Shown here piece by piece: positions 24,204-39,000 of a stretch of DNA of 64,000 nucleotides (within the stretch, counting starts at the first letter, position 1; each line of letters begins with the position of its first letter). The stretch lies in assembly GCF_016859285.1 (NCBI RefSeq), contig NC_053418.1:18873329-18937328 (forward strand), written 5' to 3'. Below the pieces are notes generated by a model. That model saw only the letters and a program-made list of their open reading frames with translations. It was not told the origin of the DNA and did not search any database. This DNA is from Xiphias gladius. Taxonomy: Eukaryota; Chordata; Actinopteri; Istiophoriformes; Xiphiidae. The position numbers and the translations under genes were made by a program.

Positions 24204-27200
24204 CTGCAGGAGGAATGCAGCAAAGCTCGTCATTTTACTGCTGTCGAGTAGGCTTGACGCTGGTTTTTTAAAAGGATTTTAATCTGACAAATTTGAAATT
24301 ATTGGTTTGGATTAAATCTGAAATTTGGGTCTCTCAGAACACATAATGAAGTTCTTACCATTCGGAATATGAATTTGGTAATCATGCCCTACTCTGTATG
24401 TAATGAGTCCTAAGGTAGGGATAAGGATAGTTTTACTGAAAAATTTAGGAATATCTTAATAAGGACGTAAGGATTCTGGATAGATTTCAAGACATGTTTG
24501 CAATTTATTACATTTGTTAACTTCAAACTGAAGCCGTGAAATGGTATTTTCAAATATATCTTTGAGTTTATATATGAGTTTGAAATAAATCCTGGATTGC
24601 ATAACTCCTGGTTGAAATTATTGGCATCCCTGAATTTTAAGTGCAGAATTCAGAATATCTTCAGAAATAAATGCAAATTAACCAATTTGGAATAATCAGA
24701 ATAATTAATAAAATGTTACTGAACAACAACAACAAAAAAATGCTTTCATATACTGAAATAAGAAGTACAGACATGAAATGTACACGTGACACAAATATTG
24801 GCATCCGTTTGATAAATTTAAATTAGTTCCTCAAACAAATTAAAAAACAATTAAAACTCACCTGTGCTTCATTTGCAGGGTTCACAATTAACAAATGAAT
24901 GATGGTTTTACTGCATAAAAAGGGGCCAATTGATTCCTGTTTCTTTTTCACAGTGGCAAAGACAAGAGAGCTGTCTAAGAGCATCAGAAATGCTACTATC
25001 AAAAAACATAACAATTCCAAAGGCTACAAGGTGCTAGCGATCATACTGTGCAGATTGTGGAAAAAACACCATGCAAGACATCTAAAGAGCTTCAGGCTGA
25101 GCTGGAGCCATCTGGAGTGGTGGTTTCAGCCTGTATCATTCGCTGCACACTAAACCAAGTAGGGCTCCAAGAGCAAAGGCCAAGGAGGACACCTCTATTG
25201 AAAGGAAGGCACAAAAAGGCAAAACTAATGTTTGCAAAAACCTTCATAGAGCCACAGTCTTTCTGGGGTAATGTTGTATGGACAGATGAAACCAAAGTAG
25301 AAATCTTTTGGAATGCAGTGCATCAGTTTGTTTATTGGCGAGGCAATGACTCCAATAAGGAAGAGAGCATCCTCCCTACAGTAAAACATGGTGGAGGTTC
25401 TATCATGCTGCTGTGGGGCTGCTTTGCTGCCTCTGGTACTGGAGGCATTGAATGTACTAAAGGAATGATGAAATCAGAAGGTAACAAAGGTGTTTATTTT
25501 CTTTTGTTCAGTAACCTTGGACATTTGATTAAAATATTTCGATTATACAAAATTGGTTTATTTGCATTTATTTCTGAAAATATTCTAAACTCTGTACTTA
25601 AAATTCAGGGATGCCGATAATTTCAACCAGGGCTGTACATGGGACCCTACGCCTGTTACTTCACCTGTCGTTGTAATAGGATGAGAGCAGAGCACGAATC
25701 TCAGCAGACACAGCGTTATCCTGCAGCAGAAGACCCTCGCAGGAGGGTGTGGCAAGAGGAGCTGCCGGGGGAGTTAGGAAAACCAAGAGGAAGGTTGGCA
25801 AGAAAGAAAGGGGGGAGTGGATAGTAGATGTGCAACAGGTGGAGATGAGTTTTTATAGGTTTTGATTGTCATGATGGAAATTAATAAGGGTTGAAAAGTG
25901 TTTATTAAGGAAATTAATTTTGAGGCATGATGAGGGAACAGAAAAAGATTAATTCAAGGATAAAGATAATTCGCCCGTTAAAAATGAATGGTAAAAGTTG
26001 ATGGAATTTGTGGCGTTGATCGTGAATAATGTATGAGGACAAAAGGAAATGATAAAGAAAGACAAAGGAGACAAAGCCACGGAGTGAGATTCAGGACACA
26101 CAAGGAAAATTGAAAAGGACAAAGAGGAACAGAGAAACAGAAGACTGAGAGTGAGTCAGCGTGTCAGAGATAAGACCCAGTCTATCTACAGTACAGAGAA
26201 GTAAAGCAGAGTTTGAGTTTGAGATATCAGAGAGGAAAATTTAATTGTGACAGCATCTCCCATGCACATGGGCCCAAGGAATTATAGCTACATACAGTCA
26301 CATGCAGTGCAGGCACAGTTCTTCCTTTCCCTGTCTTCCCTTTATTTTTCCTTTTCGAGTTAAGAGTGACCAAAAAATGTTTTTTTGTGCATATCAGAGA
26401 CCCCCATCTTACCCATTTCGTGGTAAAGAGAGCCCTGTTTTGGTGTGACAGGAGCTGGTTTCCTTGGCGATGGCAGTTCAATTTTCATTAAGTCATCACA
26501 GCACTGCTTCCACTGGCCTGTATATTTGAGACAAAAAAGGTCACCTTCAACAAACCGATGCAGCAGACAGAACATTTTATGCCCTTGAGATGGAGTCTTT
26601 TAAGCAGCTATGGTAACGTATGTGAGTGGCTGTATGTAGTGGGTGTGTATCACACACTGCCTGTGTTATAGCATAGCAAGTACTTACTCATATCATAGAA
26701 ATGTTGCCAAAAGGCTTCCATCCACCGGTGTGTCTCCTCGCGGCTGTCTGTGGTCAGAGTGTGTGTAACCTCCTCACCTCCGTACTGATTGCTGATACAG
26801 ATATTCTGAACTTTACTGTGAGGGTCTTTCTCTGACGCACGTATTCTGGTCTCCTGAAAAACGGGAACGACAAAGACTACAATCATCTGCGACAAAATAA
26901 CTACACTCAGGAATAAGTGCCAGTACTTCTGAATGAACGAAATAATGTCCTGCAAGTGATCATTATTACAATTAAAATTGTAAGTCCCCTCTGAAAATAA
27001 GCCCCCACTAATAAAGCCCCTAATTAGTCCTCTTCCAATCCATTCCCCTCCAGCAATTATCCAACAACAGGTGCAGTGTCTGGGTCTGTTTGTGACCACT
27101 AGATGGCAGTGTTGTTCCAATTCTCTATTTGTCACACTGAACTCTCTCCTTCTCCTCCTCCTCCTTTAGGAGAGCCCGACAGCTGACTGACAAAGGATCA

Positions 27201-30200
27201 TACAGACCTGATCTGATCTAACTGACTTGGCTTTGGGTCAGCTGTGTGCTCAGGGTCCGATGCTATAAAAGACTGCCTGAGTCACTATGGAAAGAATGAG
27301 AAGCCCCACAGGCATCGACTCTCAGACGCAGAGACAGGAAATAAGATGAATGAGAACCTGACTGGCGTGCTGACTGTTTTTCACTTTGGTCTCTGGAAAA
27401 ACAGAGGGATGAGAAAAATGTGATTCCTGATTGGATGGCTCTGACCGCTGTGTCTTATTGTGTGTGCAAAGACTTGAGAAGATACCAAACAGATTTCATT
27501 TTGAAATCTTTAAAGCCTTTTATGCACATATGCCTGTTCCTTTCTAGCTCTGCTGAACATTTACAGTTACACCAGAAAGATTTGCCACAGAAAGACATTT
27601 TTCCACTCTTGGCTTCTGAGCAGCTCTACTGGGACAATTGACGGCTAAGTACTTTGCTCAGGAGCACCCTGAGCAAGAGAAGATCTCATTTCTTATTTAC
27701 TTTTATGGCTCAGATTCTACCATTTGGCTTAAGATTCAAACTGGCAGCAATCCACAGGCATTATCATCCATGTTGCTGATGCCTTAGGTGTTAAAAAAAT
27801 TTCTGTAAAGTTTTCTGGAAGGTTGGATCAACCTCTGGAGACTTTTTACCACATCCCAAATAGTTTCTCTGCTTTCATGTGATTCTTTTCCTGACCTTGT
27901 TGATAGAAATAGTGAAAGCTGGTTCGATGTTAGCCTCCACATCTTCTTGCCGGTGGTAGCAGAAAAGGCTTGTTCCTTTCAGAACTGCGTACACTTTTGT
28001 CCAGCTCTGAGGGTCACCTCCGCACTGCTGTGAGGTAGAGAAAGTCAGTTAAGTGCGGAGTAAAAGACAGGGAAAGAAACACAAAGAGAGATGGCATCAT
28101 AAGAAGCAAAGGGGGGAGGTGGAGGGGGAGAAAAGGATAAAAATAAGTCGGGGAGAAAAGCTAAAAACTATTAAAACCCTGAGTGGGAAGTCCCGCATCC
28201 GTGCTGAACACCCACCTGCCAACTTACCTTAACTTTCAAACATCCACTCATCATCTGTTGGGTCATACAGTGAGGCTGCGCTGCGAGACGGCAACACATA
28301 CTGCCATAGAGTGGCAGCCAGTATGAACACTCTTCTACAGGGAGAGAGATAGATGGGCAAACATAAACACCATTAATAAATAAAAAAATTCGCTCATGAA
28401 ATTCAAAATTCATGCACAAACATGTGTACTCATATGCATCCACACACACTGACACACTTCATCCCCATGTCACACTGCGCCCCCCCCAAAAAAAAAAAAA
28501 GAAAACACACACAAAACAAGGCACAAAGGTGTAAAAGACTTGCAGCTGCAGAGAGTGTCATGAAGTGCGGCAATGAAACTTTACAGCAGGCTGAAGGGCC
28601 AATGAATAAAAAACTAGGGGCTTGTCTGTCTGAGAGTCTCAGACCTTGTTAGCCCACATTATTACAGCTCTACACAACAGTCACCTCACTAGCATAGCCT
28701 TTATTACTATACTCTTGACAATGGCAGACAGGAGGGATAAGGAAGAAAAGGAGGGAGGGAGATGATGCACAGTAGGCTGGTTTAAAGGAAACTATTAGAA
28801 TTCAAAGTGGAGAAGTGAGACAGTGATGGGTGAGAGAAGGACAAAAAAAAAAAAAAAAAAAAAAAAAACAGACAGATGGCTGATTTGGCAGAGAGAGGGG
28901 AGAGATGGTGAGGAGACAGATTGTTCGAGGCTGCCACTCACCGTTGCCTGAGATGGTGAGGTCATGTGTGCGAAAGCTGTCCTGGACGTGTGATAGTGAC
29001 AGGGTGGTATGAGCTAAGAGGTGGTACTTAGGGCCTCTGTCGATACATAAGAGGGGGGAGAGAAATTGATTCGGTGTTTGAGTATGCATGCTTACAGTGA
29101 AAAACGGTCTCCATAAATATGCTCCTGTGTTCTCAGAAATATATACTGTATGTTATTCTTTCTTCGATTCAATCTATTTGGTATAAAATGTATACTAGTT
29201 ATTATTTTTAAATCAAACTTACGGTACAGAGGGAACTGGCAGCAGGAGGGGAGCTGCCCCTCCATTGCTGACAGGACTGCATGGTCCAGGCTCCATGGCT
29301 GCCCGGAGCTTCTTCCCAGCTGATCGGCCCAGGGAGGAGCTCAGTTTACTGGCTAGTTTCCTTGGTGTGTTCCCTGCTGAGTAGTCGTCCTCCGAGCAGC
29401 AGCTGTACAGCTCAACACGCAGCTCAAAACCTGGGCTGGCGTCAGTGCTGAGGAAGGATACAGACATGATGACCATGACAATGCCAGTGTCACACACTGG
29501 TTGTACGCGATTTTTTTTTTTTTTTTTTGAGTATCACAGTTTAAGTGGCTGTTTGGTAATAGAGCAGATAGATGACTTACAATACAATGGTGTTGTCAAA
29601 GCAGATATCAGTGAGTGTCCGGTCCACTATCACCATGTCTGTGTCAAAGATCTCTCCTCCCAGCTGCAGCAGGCAGAACACAGCACACCGGTGGAGCTCT
29701 ACAAAGGACAAGGTGGAAAAGCAGTACAAAAGAGAGAGAAAAAGAAAAAAGAAAAAAATCACCACACTTACAAGACGTCTGAATAGCTTTCATTCATTTG
29801 CATCACTTGAAAACCCATTTTCAGCTCCAAAACAGCATCATCTGCAGATGATTTAAAGATTTAAATAACTGTTAACGAAGGTTTGAGACCAGACGCTAGA
29901 CAGGGAACATGACATGAGTAGTTAGAAGTCCACCACCTGGCTGACAAGCACTTCTACTGTTGTTAGTTTCAGTTTAGCAGTCTCAATGACCAGCTCTGCT
30001 AAGAATTCCTATACAGCATTGTTAGCTGTTTGGTTTTTAATAGTAGCCAATGAGAGCTGGGTAACAACAACTCTTGGCTTCTATATACATTGCAAATAAA
30101 CTATTCAAGGGAATACACATACATTGTTGAGAAGCTTCGCTACCCTTTTTCACTATTATGGCTAATTTGGTGAATTCTTGTGCTAAAGCACAGTACATCA

Positions 30201-31641
30201 CACCCATAATAAGAGCTAGAAATGTATGTAAGAAACAGTACCTCAGGTATCATTGTTGTAATTTGAATAATATGGCCCTGGTCTACTATCTTTCTTTTAT
30301 TGTGTATTTCTGTTCACTTTGCTACTTCTCATACAAATTCAAGGTTACAAGTGAAAAGGCTGAGGGAGGTTGTCTGTTTCTACTTATGTGTTTCCCCATC
30401 TACAGCACATTGACACTTAATATTCAAACTTATTCCAAGTATAAACTTGCATGCTTAAAATATGATTGGACATGTGAGGGAGGAACACGCTTTGCTCCTC
30501 CTTGCCTCCTGGGCTTAGTTTATGTCTCTGTGTGCTTAATGACCTCGACTAACAGCTTCATTAAGCTTTGTTAAGAGTCTACTACCTGTCTCTCGAGTTC
30601 ATTTATGTGCACAGGCCACACAGATTAATTCCACTCAAGATGCCAGGGGAGAGAATGAGCACTGAGGCTGCTATAATGACTGCATAGAGGTTAACCCACA
30701 TTGACTCTATCAAGAGGAGGTGGGAAAGAAAATAGTCATTATCAATATTACCATTGTAATATTTTCGGTGCACCACAAAACATTTAAATATGACCTGATT
30801 CACTGTAACACTCCACAGGACAAAAGACTATGGGAGTTCCCTAGATTTCAGACTTCATTTGTTCTGCCTTCCAGTATTCTCTACCCCACCAATAACGATC
30901 CTGTTCAGCGCCTGTGTACTGCAGCTTCTCAGAGCCAAGAGGCACAGCCAACAAGACTGAGCAGTGGGTCAAGATTGTGCTGCCAGGAATTTCTCATGTC
31001 TAAAAAAGAAAAATCAGTTGCTGTAAAATACAGCGATATCTGGGAAGCTGCAACAGATTGTAATAATTAGCGACTGGAACTGTGCTATGGACCCTGCACA
31101 GAGTGGAAAAATGTCATACTGAATGGTCTTTTTGCACAGTTAAGTGGTAGTCTCTTGGGTCAGGATATTGTCAAAAATATGATACAAAAATATCACATCA
31201 GTGTTTCACTCTGAAGCCCATGATAAAAAGGTGATTTTTGTTCTGTGGCCACAAGGAATCCCACACTCACGCCAATGATTGCAAAAAGCTTTCACACAAA
31301 TTCAACATCTGTTAGCAGTTTCATTACTGTGTGAAGCCACATACCACCTCCCTCAGAAGCAAATCATTAATAGAACTTACAGGCATAAATCATTAATAAG
31401 CCATCAATGAATTTCTTCTCATGCATACAGAGGTGGTATCTCACCTCCTTTGTTCTTGAAGTACTCTGTGTCTTTCCACATGAGAGGGATACGAAGATCT
31501 GTAACGACAACAGACAAGGGATTAGACCACAAAAATGTTAACCACCCCTTCTGTCTAATTGAAATGTGTGTATCTGTGTGTGTGTCTCCCTGCCCATGCT
31601 GCTTTCATTTACTGGCTAAAGTATCCACAGCTAATAACTGG

Positions 31642-31712
<71 letters not shown>

Positions 31713-31726
31713 TGTGAACTCTAACA

Positions 31727-31757
<31 letters not shown>

Positions 31758-31872
31758 ACGAGAGTGTGAGAGTGTGTGTAGCATGTTCCCCAGCTGGGTA
31801 CTAGACATGCAGCAGTGCCCCACTGAACCGCTACCCTCCAGCCCACCCACCCACACACATCACAAACCCACC

Positions 31873-31922
<50 letters not shown>

Positions 31923-33041
31923 AATTTATTTAATTTCTCATCATGTTGTAAACACAAACAAAACAAGAACAACATGAAAACAAAAACATTTCAACCCCAT
32001 TGTCTTATTCCCTGGTATGAATTATCTCTCTGCAGTATGTCTGTGATACAGAGTAGCTCCATAATCAATCATTATATTGCAATGGGAAACATCTGCAAGT
32101 CACCACGTTCACTGCGGTCTATTAAGAGGGAATGATGATGCCCTATTAGAGAGAGAGGAAGCTGGATATCAGCCTTTGCCTGACAAGCTGGTGAAGATTC
32201 TCTCCTTTTTCCTTTCTTATTGTTGGTCAGTCTTTTGCCACATTTCAAATGTAATTTCCTTAAAATGCTCAAGGAAAATGCTCCCCCTACCCTTCCTCCA
32301 GTCACCTCCTTTTCATCAATACATATTTTTAGTAGTTCCTTGCCTGAGATGGCCACTTTTCCTTTGCATGGGAATCTGTCGTCCATTGGCCCTGCATCCG
32401 ACGACCTCCGTGTGACCTTCTGCATGACCTGAGCTTCCTTCATCCTCTGCAGCTCCGACATGTACGCCATGATGCGAGTACTGCAGGTCTGCAGGCTCTT
32501 CGCTGCCTCCAGGGCCTGGTCTCTCTGGGAGCAGGCAGCCAGCAGCTTGCAGGCCCCGTCACGCATCCGGATCTCATGGTCAATCTTCTTCTGGATGTCG
32601 CTGTCCTGCAAGGACAAGAGATGGTGAAGGGGCAGAGGGGAAGATGAGTGAGTGTGAGGGAAATGAGGCTTAAAAGACAGATAATGTCACTTTTAAAAGA
32701 ACCCTTTTTTTATTATATTCATTTAAGATATTATTAGAGATATGCAAGAGGCAAATTGAGAGTGAGGTAGATAAAATTGTTTTTTGGGTGAAAAGAGAAA
32801 GATGAGAGAAAACAAGAGAGTGTAAGTCTGCAGTAGATTACAGGCCTATTGTGGATATATTATTGAGGTGTGTCTCTGGAAGCATTCTGGAGTCTGTGTT
32901 CATTGGTGTGTGTATGTGAGGGAGTTGGGAAAGACAATTTTCAAACACATGGCCTTTTGCCCTCTCACCAACGACCCCGTCCCCTGCTGAGCAGACGCGT
33001 AGATGCTGAATCATTTAGTGCAAACTTATTCACCACACACA

Positions 33042-33082
<41 letters not shown>

Positions 33083-36000
33083 CACACACAGGGGGGAGAA
33101 GCACATCTCGAGTGAGAGAATAAAGAATGAGGCTGTCAAACATTGAACGTCTGCAGCCCAAATGCGAAGCCCCAGACACACAAATGTCCACACACAGACT
33201 TAGCGATTTCTAGACACCATCCCCTCCCTCAAGCAGCTTTCTCTAAGGAAAAAAAAAGAAAATATGATCAGACTAAATTTGACCTGGCTCCAGTGGGGCA
33301 AAAAAACCATCCTGTCTGTGATTAGACTCTGTACACTTATGGAGCAGTACAGACACACTTGCAAACCCAAACACATGCAGACAGTGAAGGTTCCTCAGTC
33401 CTAAACTATCTGGCTCTGTCTCTGGTGATGCTGTCCAGAGTCTTAAACAAATCTCTAAGCCCCTCTTCAAAAATACCGTATGCATGAACTTGAAACAGTA
33501 GACAGTGAAGGGAAAGAAATAACAATTGTGGGGAGAGGGATGAAAGAGCACAAAAGGATCCAGGAATCATACAAAGACCAAGCAAAAGCAAAGCCGGGTT
33601 GACCTTAAGTGTTAGTGCCTGTGCTCTTTTTTTTTTCTTTTTCCAAGCTAAAACACCTTTGAGTCACGTACAAATCAATGCACATCAATTGCTTCAGTCC
33701 AGGGAATACTGATCGATAAGGTTGTCTTTAAAGCATAGTTTAAACAAATTAGGGTAATATTAAGTTTACTTTGTGTTTCTAATGAATGAATGAACAAATG
33801 GTATGCAACATCTGCCTGACTGCAGGAGTATGTGTATGTGAATGTGAATATGTGTGTGTGTGTGCTCATCCTCTTCAGTTCTTACATTAGTAAGCTCACA
33901 CTCTCCCCACAAATAATCTCTAATGCTCCCTTTGCCCTTCTTTTCCCACCCCTCTCTCTGCCTGATAAATGCACCTTCCCCTCCTCCATCTGATATTTTC
34001 ACATTTATATCCCCCCTCTCTCTCTCTGCCTGATTCTTATGAATTTTTAATTTTTTTGATTTAAGCTTTTATTCTTTCACTGCTCATTTTCTTCCGCCTT
34101 CTCTCGCACTCCATCCGTTCCACTTCACTGTCCTCAATCAGCCTTTTCTTTCTTTTCCTCTACATCTTCCTTTTTCTTTCCACCTGTCTCTCTCTTAGCA
34201 TGAGTCTCTCACTTTCTTTGAAAGGGGCCCAGTGGGAGAGGAACGAATGCGGATTTGACATAAAAGTCCACATTTGGACACAGATCCTTGCTTGGAAACA
34301 GTGCATTACAAAATGAGATTTCATGTAATTCTCGATTAACCACTGTATGTGGAAAAACTAACTTGCTTCTCAGGATACAACCACGCTACGTCTGCCTGGT
34401 GGTGAAACCTACACGAACAGCTGTAAAGCACACACAAGATCCAACTACCCTGTCTCTAAACCACCGAAACCACCATAACATTAAAACATTGTCAGTAAAA
34501 GCCTGACATGCATTACAGGATGACTACAATAACATGATATGACATTAAAAAATGGATGGAGGTGATTACTAGCAGATTTCTCCTCAGATTACTGGAGTTT
34601 AGAATTATTAGACACAGTATAATTAAGTGTATTTATACTGGTATAATGATAATGATCAGTCTAGAGTTGTGTAAAATCTACACTGTGGCTGTTGAACAGA
34701 GTCTAAGGTTGCTTTCACTGACTGAAAAGCAACTATGGTACTCGTGACAGCAAAAGAAAGGAGACCAAATTACAGCAACAGCAGAAACATAGATTGTCTG
34801 CAAGGCACAAGTGGAGAATTCAATTTTGTAGGTCAAGTGTTTGTTTATGAGAGTTGATGTGCTTTTCTTTCATCATGTGTCTGCTTTTGGAGAAAGAATG
34901 AGTAATTTTAACTGAAAATGAGAGGATAAAATAAACCAGCAAGCCTACACTTAAAGTATATTTTTAATTCTGATCTACTGGGTACTTAGCTGATCATTCT
35001 AGAGAGCCTTAAAACCATTGCAAGAGAAGAACAGATGCATATTTCCTAAAAATCAGCAATAAAACAATAATGAGCACAAGGGTTTGTAGAATCTACATCT
35101 TTGATACAGAGGTTCTTCTACCAGGTAAGACAATCAAACTGTCAGTGATGAAACAATTATTTGATAAATTGATTTAGTTGATCAATGACAATTTGTTTCC
35201 TTTATGAAGTAATTCGTTAAGTCATAAATATCTTCCATTTGAAGAAAACTGGTTCTCAAATGTCAAGATCTGCTGTTTTTCTTTTTCTTATCCTTGTTAA
35301 TTGAACTTGGACAAAATGATTACACCACTTTAGACTCCTGCCAAAAAACCCCAAAGGACATGTTTCATTGTTTCTGACATTTTATATAGGTGCAATTAAT
35401 TGGTTTGTGAAAAAAAAAAAATAGTGTTATATTATTCGATCAGAACAAAACCATTAGCTGTAAGTGATAAACATAAAAAAGGATATGAGATAAAGAGGAT
35501 AAAGAGAGGAAGCTCAGTTCAGGCTTTGTCCAAAATGTCCTTGTCAATACTGGCACCACAGACTATGCTACAAGCATCCCTGAGCCTGAGGCTGAGCCAC
35601 ACTTTGACGGAATGCATACACAAACATATACACACACACAAACACAGAGTAAAGGAGCTGTCACCACGGTCCACTTCCATGCAGCGGGTCTTAGAGTGAC
35701 CTGCTAGGAGGAGGTCCTATATTTATAGCAGCTAAATTAACAAGCTTCTCCTTCTGGGGATCTCAGAATAGACAACAAGCAGCCTAGATCTAACTCTAAT
35801 CCACGTGTCTGGCTGTATGTCGGGCTAGCAGGGACAAAAACACTCACAGACGGTTAATAAAGAGATCAACACAGCAAACAACACAGGTTTACACACATGC
35901 AACAACAACCAGGACAAAAGTCTAGAGTGGATGATGAACTCATTTTCTTTTTATTATCTGTGACAAACGCTCCCAGGCACACATAAATACAGTTTTACAA

Positions 36001-39000
36001 ACACACATGTTGTCACAGTGATTCCCTCACATAGTGTCTTCAAAGTGGCAGGTGTTAGACCAGTGGGCAATGCCAGAGAAGCTGAATGCCTGTGATGGTG
36101 GCAGTGTGGACAGCAGCCAGATAGACGGTGAAGGAAGGGTTTGGCGACAGGGATGCAGTGCATGTTGGGTATCAAGCAGCCACACAGAAGGGAGGCGGTG
36201 CTGTCAAATAAAACGGGGGGCTGGAGGAAAAGATTGGAGACGAGGGAGAAAGTGACGAAAGGAGGAGATATGGGTTGACAGGGCAAAAGGTCTGGGTGGA
36301 GTCAGAGAGGCGGTTGAGAGAGAAAAAAAAAGAGATAAGGCAGGGAACGGCGAGTGGAAGAAAAGAAAGAGAAAGCACAGAATATCTGGAATGGCATAGA
36401 GTCAGGGCATAAGGAGGGAGGGATGGTGAGGAAAAGGAAGAGGGAGGAGGATGAAGTTGTTGGGCTTGCAAGAGAGGACAAGAGGGATGGGAAAAACACA
36501 GAAAGTGCAAAAGGGAGGTGGCAATCAAGAAATTAAGATACAGATTTGGCAAAAGAAACAGAAGTGGTGGGTCCTATATAATCAAATCTGCTCCCAAGGT
36601 AACGAAGTACAAAGTTCTGCAAGTGAGCAGACGTTTCAATAACTGGGAAAGATAGTGTCTTTTTCCGAGAGGAAAAAACGTAGGCCATATGGAAACAAGT
36701 GTGTCTCCCCAAAACTTGAAGGTTGCACCAATGGCTAAGGACAGATTACTTCATAATGACTTGTGAATGAATTATGACTGAGATTCTTATACAAGTCACT
36801 TAACCCCAAACTGCATCCATTGTGTGTGTTTGAAAAATGTAATTCATTTTGGACTTTAGCATTTGCTGTACAAAATGTAATGAAAAATAAGAATTCATCC
36901 AAAAAACTCCACTGGGTTACAGATAAATGTTTCAATAAACCTCGATAGTAGCACTGCATGACACACACAGTACATCCATAATGCCAATGTAACCTTTCAG
37001 CAGGTAATTTGATGCCTCAGTAGATACCAGATGGTCACTTCCTCTGTCACCTCTCTGTCCCCGCCTGGCTGTGTGTTGTGATCCTCACTTGTGTGTCTGT
37101 GGGTGTGATCACAGAGACGCTGTGAACACACAACCACCTCTACAAACATACACACAAACACACACTGTGGTTTGGGATCTGACGCCGCTGCAGATGGTGT
37201 GTAATGGTTTGTTTACGATGTGTTGTTCTGCATGAGTAGACTTTCCTCTTCAGATCACTGACCCTTGACCTCTGACCTCTATCCCTAACCAGACCAGACG
37301 GCTGCAGTTACAGCATGGGGTTGGTCCACAGGGTGCGGATGAACACACAGCGAGTATTAAAAACATCAAGGAACAACACGGTTCGTTTTGTGCAGCAGAA
37401 CCAAATTAATTCAGACAAGTCACAGAGAGGAGGAGGAGGAGTTATTAAATTATGGTTAAATAATTGAACAAAATTACTCATATTAATAATTGTGAAATGC
37501 TGCAACTAACTTTAGACCTGAAAACAGAAAGCACACTTTCACCATTTTAGCCATGGTAGCAGCATTGCTCTATGGACTGCAATGTTACGCTGTCAGTCAG
37601 TTGGTCCACCACTTCGTCCCGACTGAAATATCTGAACTACTATCAGACTGATTGCTATGATGGTTAACAGAGGATGAATCCCACCCTGATTTTGGTGACC
37701 CCTGACCTTTCATTTAAGTTTGAGTCAGATATTCATGTTTCCCACAGGATGAATTGTAACAAATTTGCTGATCCTGTGACTTTTCTAGTGCTATTGTAAA
37801 AAATTTGATTTTTCCAATATTTTATTACCAAAATTCCTGCAAAACTAATGACATTCCCATCAGCCTGGAGTCAACATTATACCTGCTGAATATCAGCATG
37901 TTAGCATGCAGATGTTAACATTTAGTTCAAAGCACCGCTGTGCCAAAGTTCAGCCTCACGGAACTGCTAGCATGGCTGTAGTGTAGACTATTAGTCTTAT
38001 TAGATTACAACAGTTCAGAGTATTGTCACATTGGGTATTACTGTAGAACTATCATGTACAAAATGATCTCCTGCACAACTGAAACATGAGCAACATCCAC
38101 AACAGAGATTTAATATCAATACTGATACCAGTAGAGGAAGTGTCCGTCTACTTGTGTTCAGAGGTCATGAAGAGGATTGCTGACATTGGGGTAGAACCTG
38201 TACGCTCCAGTTAAAGGCTGGTTTCTCTAACCACTACACAGCCATGTCTCCTTTTCTTCTGTACTAACTCTGAAGTTGTTTTCTTTTTGAACAGACAAGA
38301 CGCTACAGCTGACTGACAGAATACAAAAGCTTGCCGGACAGGCAGAGTGAAAGAGACTGATAGAAAAGAAAGACGCAAGGAGACAAAAGTGGAGAATAAC
38401 AGCAGCAGAACTGAAAGACACTCAGACAAAAAGGAAAAGGTCTTTCTCACTCTTTCACACACAGAAAAGCAGACAACCAGACAAGCACACACACAAGCTC
38501 ACACAGTCACAAGAACATGAACAATCTGTCAATCTTCATGGCCACAGACATGAACACTGACACAAATGTGCTCTATCTCTATTTCACATACACACACATA
38601 ATCAAGAATTGCAAATTCCTGACCACTCCCTTACGACTCAACATTACTGACCAGACTGCTGGCTTTCAATTAGCCAGCCACAACTATGTGCCTCGCCTTC
38701 CTCTCCACCCTCTTCCGCTACTTTCCCTCTTGCTCACCCTCTTCCCCTTTTCCTCTCCCACACCCAGTGCATGGACGCAGTTAGGGATGGAGGGAGCAGT
38801 TGAAAGTGCAAACAAGAGTAAGAGGTAAGTGAGGAGAGAAAAACAATCAACGGCAAATTAGCTGAGATAAGGTTAGAGTATGAGAGAAAATTAAAAGTGA
38901 AAATGAAGACACAAGTAGAATAAAGGGAGAGCAGCAAGAATGATGGAGAAAGAAGAATGGATAGAATGAGGGTGAAAGGATGAAAGTGAGTGGTGAGTGA

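Noticed and set aside
30158-30574. 138-codon plus-strand open frame in rtkn intron 3
   Set aside because: Rich in Tyr, Cys and Leu from AT-rich DNA. It has no recognised domain and no flanking splice pair in a consistent gene, and it lies antisense inside rtkn.
31450-31977. 175-codon open frame through the CA/GT cluster
   Set aside because: Most of it is repeated VCVC and THTH encoded by the microsatellites.
36172-36552. 126-codon minus-strand frame rich in Ser, Pro and Leu
   Set aside because: Comes from the purine-rich low-complexity tract and shows no domain.
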